Source: Bacillus_BD sp963787345 (GTDB lineage: Bacteria; Bacillota; Bacilli; Bacillales; Cytobacillaceae). Taken from it: 64,000 bases of DNA. The stretch spans positions 310,001-374,000 of the forward strand of contig CAWBCW010000026.1 in assembly GCA_963787345.1 (NCBI GenBank), read 5' to 3'. Below are positions 53,671-61,461 of the stretch, piece by piece. Numbering within the stretch: position 1 is the stretch's first letter; the number at the start of each line of letters is the position of its first letter. The notes under the pieces were generated by a model, which had not been told where the DNA came from, searched no databases, and saw nothing but the letters and a program-made list of their open reading frames with translations. Made by a program: the position numbers and the translations under genes.

Positions 53671-54450
53671 CTAAACAAATTGTATTAATAGTTGGTTAAA
53701 CTTATCTCGTTCTTCCCAGAAGGTACCATGCCCACTATATTGAAAGGGGATTAGCTGTGAATTTCTTATTTTTTGATTTAATTCTTCGGCTTGTGCAAAT
53801 GGGATCACCTTGTCATGAATACCGTGAATGATTAAAGTAGGCACCTTTATTTTCGAAAGATCCGCATGCAAATTTTCATCTCTTAATGTAACGATAATTG
53901 CAGCTGTTGACCAACTTGCTGCTTGTAATCCCATTTGCATAAACCAGTCTGAAAAAGGTTTTGTTATATACTGAAAGAAAAAGCCATCTGTTACGTCTTG
54001 CATCATTTTAGGCCGATCATTTAAGACTTCTTTAAGAAAGTGATTAGCCGTTTCAGCGGTAAATCCAGTTGGAGCGGCTGCATCGATCAGAACAAGCTTG
54101 GATACCCCAAAGCCGTTGTGACGAGACATATATCGAATTGCGATAGCTCCACCGGTAGAATGGCCTGCGAGAGTAAAGTGGTTTAATTGAAGCGTGTTAA
54201 CGATTGTTCGGATATCGTCTGCAAGCCTATCAAAACTATATCCATTCATTGGTTTATCTGACTTCCCAAATCCTCTCCAGTCAATTCCGATACAACGGTA
54301 TCCCATTGAGGGAAGTATATTAAATTGATACTCAAACTGTTTATGGTTTAGCGGCCAACCATGTAAAAACACGATAGTCTTTTTTCCACTTGGGTTAATA
54401 TCTTCTACATACAAATTCACATCTGAATCTACATTCACAAAGTAGCCCAT
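53671..54450 (-). CDS. Alpha/beta-hydrolase (esterase/haloperoxidase-like)
   Basis: 259 residues. Oxyanion H-G-W-P-L-N, nucleophile elbow A-G-H-S-T-G-G, acid in H-G-I-H-D-K-V-I, histidine in S-G-H-G-T-F-W: a full catalytic set. It is closest in pattern to non-haem chloroperoxidase/esterase-type hydrolases (YisY-like). AAGGAGGAG precedes the ATG at 54450. A palindromic operator overlaps its promoter. Confidence 0.87.
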   Translation of the reverse strand: MGYFVNVDSDVNLYVEDINPSGKKTIVFLHGWPLNHKQFEYQFNILPSMGYRCIGIDWRGFGKSDKPMNGYSFDRLADDIRTIVNTLQLNHFTLAGHSTGGAIAIRYMSRHNGFGVSKLVLIDAAAPTGFTAETANHFLKEVLNDRPKMMQDVTDGFFFQYITKPFSDWFMQMGLQAASWSTAAIIVTLRDENLHADLSKIKVPTLIIHGIHDKVIPFAQAEELNQKIRNSQLIPFQYSGHGTFWEERDKFNQLLIQFV

Positions 54451-54503
54451 GAAGACTCCTCCTTCGTTAAAATGGCTTCAACTATAGAATATTCATTTTG
54501 TAA

Positions 54504-54523
54504 ACATAGGTGAACACCTATGT
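54504..54523 (-). promoter_or_regulatory. Perfect palindromic operator upstream of the alpha/beta-hydrolase gene
   Basis: ACATAGGTG (54504-54512) and CACCTATGT (54515-54523) around AA. On the minus strand TTCACC, a 17-base spacer and TATTCT form a promoter whose -35 lies inside the palindrome, so repression is likely. The regulator is not identified in the window. Confidence 0.65.
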
Positions 54524-54665
54524 CGTTTCAACAAGTGATGATGGATTATTATGAGACTCCAGATGATGATAGGCGGTATGAGTATTGATATTATTGGTCC
54601 GATGATTATGAAGTTGAAACCGAGGAAAATGATTTTGGTTCAGATTCTTATTACTAGTTTTAGGT

Positions 54666-54699
54666 AAACGAAAAACATGGGAATATTTAGCCCATGTTT
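54666..54699 (-). terminator. Terminator of the DeoR-type regulator gene
   Basis: AAACATGGG (54673-54681) pairs with CCCATGTTT (54691-54699); on the minus strand it is followed by TTTTTCGTTT. It overlaps the regulator's stop codon. Confidence 0.75.
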
Positions 54700-55463
54700 C
54701 ATGATTTTGCAATAATTAGGTTTGTGTTTATTTCTTTAAATTGGTTAACGTAGTCGTTATTTAGTCTGTGGTCTGTGATGATGGAATGAATTTTATCGAG
54801 AGGTGCAATTCCAACAGTGACATCTTTTCCGAACTTTGTACTATCGGCAGCAACATAGACTTCCTTCGATAATTCAATGATTTTTTTTCTCGTTAACGCT
54901 TCTTCTAAATTATAGTCAGAGATGCCTTTTTCAATCGTAATGCCACTTGTACAAATAAACGCTTTTAATAGATTAAGTTCATTAAAGTTAAAGAGATATT
55001 CAAACGTTACAACAGACCGTTCGGGCTTTCGAACTTTACCTCCGATGATGATGAGTTCAACGTCACTATTCATGAGTTCAATGACAACTGGAATGGAATT
55101 GGTCACAACGGTTAAATTACGCTTCTGTTTAATATACTTGGCGATTTGATACGTTGTTGAACCACTATCAATATAGATGCAGTCTCCATCATTAATCAGT
55201 TCACTACATACTTGAGCGATCATTTCTTTTTCCTCCAAATGATTGATCATTCGCTCATCAATTGAAGACTCGCCAAACTCTGATTTGACTAACTTAATTC
55301 CTCCGTAAATTTTTTCAATCTTTCCTTGTTTAGCAAGGGTATTAATATCTCTACGAAGAGTATCAACGGAAACATTGAGTTCCTCTGTTAACTCCGTCAT
55401 TTTTAAAACTTTTTTAATCATCAATAGCTCGATGATTTTCTTCTGCCTTTCTAATGGAAACAT
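54699..55463 (-). CDS. DeoR/GlpR-family regulator, divergent from the phosphonate genes
   Basis: 254 residues. Helix-turn-helix in V-L-K-M-T-E-L-T-E-E-L-N-V-S-V-D-T-L-R-R-D-I, then the sugar-phosphate-isomerase-like sensor with Y-I-D-S-G-S-T-T-Y and L-T-V-V-T-N-S. I start at ATG 55463 (M-F-P-L-E-R-Q-K-K-I), the conserved family start; the frame extends further upstream. It is divergent from the phosphonate transporter ATPase, and two copies of a shared motif lie between them, so it most likely controls that operon. Confidence 0.88.
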   Translation of the reverse strand: MFPLERQKKIIELLMIKKVLKMTELTEELNVSVDTLRRDINTLAKQGKIEKIYGGIKLVKSEFGESSIDERMINHLEEKEMIAQVCSELINDGDCIYIDSGSTTYQIAKYIKQKRNLTVVTNSIPVVIELMNSDVELIIIGGKVRKPERSVVTFEYLFNFNELNLLKAFICTSGITIEKGISDYNLEEALTRKKIIELSKEVYVAADSTKFGKDVTVGIAPLDKIHSIITDHRLNNDYVNQFKEINTNLIIAKS

Positions 55464-55546
55464 CCAATTCACCGTCCAATTAGATTTTTTGTCTGTAACT
55501 GCCTCATTTAGGACAAAAGTGAGCAACAATTACATTATTATTAAAA

Positions 55547-55595
55547 CATAAATTGTGCATCACTTGGGGTAGAGATATGCAAAATTTATGCATAT
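55547..55595. promoter_or_regulatory. Two-copy operator motif between the DeoR regulator and the phosphonate genes
   Basis: CATAAATTGTGCAT occurs on the plus strand at 55547-55560. CATAAATTTTGCAT occurs on the minus strand at 55590-55577, inside the palindrome ATATGCA..TGCATAT (55575-55595). Two inverted copies in a divergent gap beside a DeoR regulator suggest its binding sites. Confidence 0.6.
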
Positions 55596-55677
55596 TTTAC
55601 ATATAATTTACGAAAATCTATATTCCGATTTACACAAGGTTTTTATACTGAGAACTGTAATCGAGGAGGTGGCCAGT

Positions 55678-56430
55678 TTGCTAAAACTGCAAAATATCAG
55701 CAAACAATTTGGAGAAAAAACTGTTTTAAAAGATATCAACTTAGAAATAAATACTGGAGAGATTGTTTCTCTGCTGGGACAAAGCGGAAGTGGAAAAACA
55801 ACTCTATTAAATATTATTTTAGGCTTAACAAAAATGGATAACGGAAAAATCATCTTTAATGATGTGGATGTAAGTAAAGTCCAAATGAAAGATCGAGGGT
55901 TTAATATTGTTTTCCAAGATTATGCTCTATTCCCTCATTTAAATGCTTATGAAAATATCGTGTACGGATTAAGGAATAAAAAAGGATTAACGACAGAAAA
56001 GGAAGTTCAAGAGTATATTGAATTTTTGGAGTTAAAACCGCATTTGACAAAGAAAATTGGAGAATTGTCAGGAGGACAAAAGCAGAGGGTAGCGCTTGCG
56101 AGAACGTTGGTTATGAAACCAAAGATTCTATTATTGGATGAGCCCTTGAGTGCGTTAGATGGCGTCATTAAAGAATCGATTAAAGAACGGATCCAATCAA
56201 TTGCAAAGGAATTTAAACTAACAACGATTATTGTCACTCATGATCCTGAGGAAGCTTTAACGATGTCAGATAAAATTCTCATCATTCATAATGGTGATAT
56301 CGCACAGTTTGGAACTCCAAATGAAATTATTCATCAACCAAGCAATCATTTTGTGAAAGAGTTTATTCTGAAACAATTACAAATTAAAAGACAAAATATC
56401 TTAAATTTATTTGGTGATCAACATGTCTAA
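55678..56430 (+). CDS. phnT: 2-aminoethylphosphonate ABC transporter ATPase (PhnT-like)
   Basis: 250 residues from a TTG at 55678, set by GAGGAGGTGG about 7 bases before it; the frame is open further upstream but has no ribosome site there. Walker A G-Q-S-G-S-G-K-T-T, Q-loop I-V-F-Q-D-Y-A-L-F-P, signature L-S-G-G-Q-K-Q-R, Walker B I-L-L-L-D-E-P-L-S-A-L-D, H-loop I-V-T-H-D-P-E-E-A. It is a spermidine/iron-type ATPase; the phosphonate role comes from phnW and phnX in the same operon. Intact. Confidence 0.88.
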   Translation: MLKLQNISKQFGEKTVLKDINLEINTGEIVSLLGQSGSGKTTLLNIILGLTKMDNGKIIFNDVDVSKVQMKDRGFNIVFQDYALFPHLNAYENIVYGLRNKKGLTTEKEVQEYIEFLELKPHLTKKIGELSGGQKQRVALARTLVMKPKILLLDEPLSALDGVIKESIKERIQSIAKEFKLTTIIVTHDPEEALTMSDKILIIHNGDIAQFGTPNEIIHQPSNHFVKEFILKQLQIKRQNILNLFGDQHV

Positions 56431-58049
56431 TAAAAGAGAAATCCGTCCTATTTTTGTGGCAATAGCCATTGTGTTTGCGGCTTTTCTTATCCTACCGCTG
56501 GCTATTTTGTTTATTCGCTCCTTTGAAATTGAGCAGGGGTTCGGACTTTCAAATTATGTAACAGTTTTAAATAATCCGGATTTAATGCAGTCGATATGGA
56601 ATAGTGTCAAAGTTTCCGGGTTAACGGCAGTTATTACGACGAGCTTGGCTTTTATTCTCGCTTATTCGATTAATTGTACACGGATCTACCGTCCATTAAA
56701 AAGTATTATTAATATTGGAATTCTTATTCCGATGTTGCTTCCAACCATTACTTACGGCTTTGCGATTATTTATTCTTTTGGAAAACAGGGCTTGATTACA
56801 CAGATTATTGGCCGATGATTTATTTGGAGATTTATGGATTTAATGGCTTATTAATTGGTTATGTTATCTATACATTGCCGGCAGCCTTTCTTCTAATTAA
56901 TAACTCGTTTCAATATATTGATAAGAAATTTTTTATTGTTTCAACATTAATGGGTGACGGGGCGATAAGAAGTTTTACTAATACAATTATTCGTCCGTTA
57001 TTAGGGACATTAGGTGGTGCGTTTGTACTCTCCTTTATCCTTAGTTTTACAGATTTTGGGATTCCTGCCTCTATCGGTGGAACTTATCAGGTTGTGTGCA
57101 ACCCAACTGTATCAAGTGATGCTCGGTTCTATACCTAACTTTAGCAATGGTGCTGTGATAGCCATTCTTATGCTAGTACCGGCAATATTCGCAGTTTTAC
57201 TATTAACTTACTTGGAAAAATTTAATTTTCACTATGATAAATTTTCTAATATTGAATTGATGGAAAATAAATGGAGAGACAGTATCCTAGGCTCCATCTC
57301 AGCTGTCATTATTTTAGGCATCTTTTCAGTGTTTGCGATTATGTTTATTGCACCATTTATGAACGGTTTTCCTTATGATTTAAATTTTACGTTGAAACAT
57401 ATAACAGAATGTATTTCAATCACGTGATTTGATTGGAGTTTATAAAAATTCATTAATCATCGCTTTCTTTACGGCTGTTGTTGGAACTGTAATGGCGTAT
57501 GGTTCTGCGATTTTGAATGTCCGTACATCAGTTAAAGGAAGAAAATCCTTTGATGTTGTTTCCATGATTACGAATACCGTTCCTGGAATGGTTTTAGGTT
57601 TATCATATTTACTGCTGTTTAATGGAAGCAGTTTAAAAGGGACGTTTCTGATTATTGTTTTATGCAATATCGTTCACTATTTTACAACGCCTTATTTAAT
57701 GGCAAAAAACTCATTAACGAAAATGAACCCATCTTGGGAAACGACTGGTGAGTTACTAGGGGATAGCTGGTTGAAGACCATTATAAGAGTTGTTTTACCT
57801 AACTCAGCTTCTACCGTGCTCGAGATGTTCAGCTATTACTTTATTAATGCCATGGTTACCATTAGCGGAATTATCTTTTTAGTATCAGCGAAAACGGCAG
57901 TGGTCGCAAGTAAAATTCAAGAGTTACAGCATTTTGCGAAGTTTAATGAAATATTTGTGTTGTCACTCCTCATTTTCTTTACGAATTTATCTGTAAAATT
58001 AATTTGTGGATTTTTACAAAGAAAGGCAACTAACGATGGTGTTTCATAG
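56423..58049 (+). pseudogene. 2-aminoethylphosphonate ABC permease (fused double permease), three frameshifts
   Basis: Read through the breaks this is one protein of about 541 residues with two permease halves, as in FbpB-type and some phosphonate permeases. The first half has S-F-T-D-F-G-I-P-A-S-I-G-G-T-Y, the second S-L-I-I-A-F-F-T-A-V-V-G-T and G-E-L-L-G-D-S-W. Shifts lie near 56812, near 57102 (one extra base before A-T-Q-L-Y-Q-V-M-L-G) and near 57422. The ATG at 56423 overlaps the ATPase stop. Without the full membrane channel the importer would not work. Confidence 0.83.
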
Positions 58050-58123
58050 AAGTAATATTTTTAAGAAAAGCGATAAACCATTTTGGATGATGTATAAAAA
58101 CTTTAGAAAAGTGAGGAAAAATC

Positions 58124-59095
58124 ATGTTTAAATCAATGAAAAAAGCAGTTGGAATTTTAGGTTTAGTGACAGTACTAGGGGCATGTGGTAATGGTACAGA
58201 TGAAGTTGTGATTTATACAAATGGGGATGAAGAAGCGGTTGTTGCGATGGAAAATGCCCTTGATGGTGCGGGTTATGAAGGACAGTACTTAGTGCAATCA
58301 TTAGGAACTTCTGAATTAGGTGGAAAGTTATTAGCAGAGGGAGGACAGATTGAAGCTGATTTAGTCACAATGAGTTCCTATTTTATTGAAAGTGCGCAAG
58401 AGCAACATTCAATGTTTGAAGATTTAACGTTTGAAACAAAGGCATTAGAGGAATATCCGTCCTATTTCACACCAATTTTGTCGATTACGGGTGCGATTTT
58501 TGTAAACACGGAAGTACTGAAAGAAAATGGCTTAGAAATGCCAACATCTATTAAAGATTTAACAAAACCTGAATACAGTGGGTTAGTATCTATCCCGAAT
58601 ATTGTTGATTCTTCAACTGGATGGTTGTTAATTCAAGCTGTGATTAGTGAGTATGGAGAAGAAGAAGGAAGAAAGATTCTTCATGACTTAGTTGTAAATG
58701 TTGGTCCGCATCTTGAAAGTTCTGGTTCAGGTCCTATTAAAAAAGTACAAGCAGGGGAAGTAGCGGTAGGTTTTGGACTTCGTCACCAAGCAGTACAAGC
58801 AAAAGAAACAGGTGCTCCAATTGATTATGTGGATCCAATTGAAGGGAACTTCTCGCTGACAGAATCAGTTGCGGTCGTGGATAAAGAAGATGAAAAGGCT
58901 GATTTAGCGATGGAAATGGCAGAGACCATTATTAATGATGCAAGAGAAGAGTTAATCACACACTATCCAGTAGTTCTTTATGAAGGTGAAACTGTCGATG
59001 ATATGAATAAACCTGCTCATCCAAAAAAATATGAAGAATCATTAACTGTTGAATTATTAGAAAAACACCAAGAATTTTTCAACTCAGCAAAATAA
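58124..59095 (+). CDS. phnS: 2-aminoethylphosphonate substrate-binding lipoprotein (PhnS-like)
   Basis: 323 residues, intact. Signal with lipobox V-L-G-A-C at residues 17-21, then an iron-binding-protein-like fold (V-V-I-Y-T-N-G-D-E-E, G-T-S-E-L-G-G-K-L, S-G-S-G-P-I-K-K-V-Q-A-G-E-V-A-V-G-F-G). This family includes the binding proteins for 2-aminoethylphosphonate, and its place between the permease and phnW supports that ligand. GTGAGGAAAA precedes the ATG. Confidence 0.87.
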   Translation: MFKSMKKAVGILGLVTVLGACGNGTDEVVIYTNGDEEAVVAMENALDGAGYEGQYLVQSLGTSELGGKLLAEGGQIEADLVTMSSYFIESAQEQHSMFEDLTFETKALEEYPSYFTPILSITGAIFVNTEVLKENGLEMPTSIKDLTKPEYSGLVSIPNIVDSSTGWLLIQAVISEYGEEEGRKILHDLVVNVGPHLESSGSGPIKKVQAGEVAVGFGLRHQAVQAKETGAPIDYVDPIEGNFSLTESVAVVDKEDEKADLAMEMAETIINDAREELITHYPVVLYEGETVDDMNKPAHPKKYEESLTVELLEKHQEFFNSAK

Positions 59096-59116
59096 TGAAA
59101 GGGGGACCTAAAGGAT

Positions 59117-60213
59117 ATGCATAATTATAAGCTTTTAACACCAGGTCCATTAACAACGACAAACGCAGTAAAAGAAGAAATGCTCTTTGACCGTTGTACA
59201 TGGGATGATGATTATAAATCGATTACACAAAAAATTAGAGCGCAGTTACTTGAATTTGCAGGAGTAACCAAAGAGGATTATACCGCTGTATTGATGCAAG
59301 GAAGTGGTACGTTTGCAGTAGAATCAGTGATGACGTCAGCTATTAAGGATGACGACAAAGTGTTAATTATCACGAATGGTGCTTATGGTGAGCGTATTGT
59401 GAAAATTGCAAAACATACCAGATTAAACTTTCGGCAATATCATGTGGCTTATGATGAGTACCCAGATGAAATGGAATTAAGAAATATTTTAGAAAAAGAT
59501 CAGGGGATTACACATCTTGTTATGGTCCATTGCGAAACAACGACAGGCATTTTAAATCCAATTGAGATGGTTTCAAACCTATCAAAGGAATTTGGTAAAA
59601 CATTAATCATTGATGCGATGAGTAGTTTCGGTGGGATGGAGATCAATGTCGCTGCACTTGGAGTTGACTTTTTAATCAGCAGCGCTAATAAATGTATACA
59701 AGGTGTACCTGGCTTTGGATTTATCATTGCAAAGCTCGATCGATTGATGGCATGTGAAGGAATTTCTCGTAGTCTATCATTGGATTTATATGATCAATGG
59801 AAGGAAATGGACAGGGATGGAAAATGGCGTTACACCTCTCCAACCCATGTCGTTGCAGCGTTCTCAAGAGCAATGGATGAGTTAGTAGCGGAAGGTGGTA
59901 TTTCAGCAAGATTCCTTCGCTATCAAAAGAATAATCAAGTCTTACGAGAGAGGCTTGGAAAAATGGGATAATCTATCCATATATTACTGAGGAAAAACAA
60001 TCGCCGATCATTACAACTTTCCTTTTTCCAAATGAACAATTCAACTTTAAAGACTTTTATCACTATGTGAAGGAAAGAGGATTTGTCCTATATCCAGGAA
60101 AGCTGACAGATGTAGAAACATTTCGTATCGGAAATATTGGTGAAATCTATGAAGAAGATATTTTAGCGCTATGCAAAGTAATCGAAGAATATATGGGAGT
60201 GGTATTGAAATGA
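59117..60213 (+). pseudogene. phnW: 2-aminoethylphosphonate--pyruvate transaminase, one frameshift
   Basis: PLP enzyme making phosphonoacetaldehyde and alanine from 2-aminoethylphosphonate and pyruvate. Family marks: L-L-T-P-G-P-L-T-T-T near the start, Q-G-S-G-T-F-A-V-E-S, I-I-D-A-M-S-S-F-G-G and the PLP lysine in S-S-A-N-K-C-I-Q-G-V-P-G. One missing G in the G run near 59967 (after L-G-K-M-G) breaks the frame; the last 82 residues (I-I-Y-P-Y-I-T-E, later L-Y-P-G-K-L) continue to 60213. The active site is upstream of the break, but the C-terminal domain is lost as read. It overlaps phnX by 4 bases. Confidence 0.9.
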
Positions 60214-61017
60214 GTAAAGTGGAAGGCGTTATTTTTGATTGGGCGGGAACAGCTGTTGATTTCGGATGTTTTGCACCGGTAAATGTATTTATCGATATTT
60301 TTAAGAATGCGGGCATTGACGTGACAATGGAAGAGGCAAGAGCTCCCATGGGGATGTTAAAGATTGATCATATTCGTGCCATGTTATCGATGCCAAGAAT
60401 CTCTAAACTGTGGGAAGAGCAGCTATGGAAGAGTCTTTACTGAACGAGATGTAGAGAATTTGTATGCTGATTTTGAGCCTGCACTGATGGCGACGTTAAA
60501 AGAATACACAGATCCGATTCCTGAAGTAGTTGAAACGGTTCAATTATTAAGAAATCAAGGATTGAAAATAGGTTCGACAACCGGCTATACGCAGGCGATG
60601 ATGGATGTTGTCGTTTCGAATGCAGCAGATAAAGGGTATCGTCCTGATTGTTATTTTACAGCAGATGATACCCAGTCTATGGGAAGACCATATCCTTATA
60701 TGATTTATCGAAACATGGAGGAATTGAAATTATCGGCTGCATGGAAGGTTGTCAAGGTCGGGGATACTGCTTCAGATATTAAAGAAGGCTTGAATGCAGG
60801 CGTTTGGTCAGTGGGTGTTGTGATTGGAAGCTCTGAAATGGGATTAAGTCAAGAGGAATTTGAATCTCTTACTCAAACAGAAAAAGACCAAGCCATCTCA
60901 AAAACAGAACAATCCTTTAAACAACACGGGGCTCAATTCACAATTAAAACAATGAGCGAACTTCCACAGCTAATTGAGCAGATTAATCAAATGATCTCAG
61001 AAGGGAAAAGACCCTAA
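60210..61017 (+). pseudogene. phnX: Phosphonoacetaldehyde hydrolase (phosphonatase), one frameshift
   Basis: HAD enzyme that cuts the carbon-phosphorus bond of phosphonoacetaldehyde to acetaldehyde and phosphate. Nucleophile in I-F-D-W-A-G-T, Schiff-base lysine in M-G-M-L-K-I-D-H-I-R, then G-S-T-T-G-Y and V-G-D-T-A-S-D-I. One extra C near 60422 shifts the frame after W-E-E-Q; Y-G-R-V-F-T-E-R continues to 61017. Length without the shift is about 268 residues, as usual. A strong terminator follows. Confidence 0.9.
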
Positions 61018-61102
61018 TAGGTGAAACAGACAGTTCAAGTGGTCTCCTAATTTTTGACGATAATATGCACTAGGTAACATTCAGAAATGGGCAGTTTTTA
61101 AA

Positions 61103-61157
61103 AGAAAAGAAAGCAAATCATCTATAATGAGTGATTTGTTTTCTTTTCTTTTTTTAT
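61103..61157 (+). terminator. Terminator of the phosphonate operon
   Basis: A 21-base arm (61103-61123) pairs with 61135-61155 with few mismatches, followed by T residues. The stretch from 61158 to 61461 holds no gene I can support. Confidence 0.88.
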
Positions 61158-61461
61158 TGAGGCGTTAAGACCGGCACCAATAAAATTGAGAGGGAAAAGG
61201 TTTAAGTTGAAATCTGGCGGTCTAGAAGCCCTGAACACTGAGGTTTCCATTCGTCGCAATACATTAGTCCTATGACAAAGTGACTGATTTTTCAATAAAA
61301 TATATAAATTTTTTACATTGTTCCTCATTGCTTTTTTCAATGGATTGATACGATTATTGGTGTTCCTTACATGGGAGAGGAGGCATCGACTGAATTGGTA
61401 GTAGTTAAGATAAATAATAATGTAAGGATAATTCAATAATCGAATAAGGGGAGAAGCTGGA

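Noticed and set aside
61320..61430. Stretch reading I-D-T-I-I-G-V-P-Y-M-G, like the start of an NlpC/P60 domain
   Set aside because: Only about ten residues resemble the family and no catalytic Cys or His follows.
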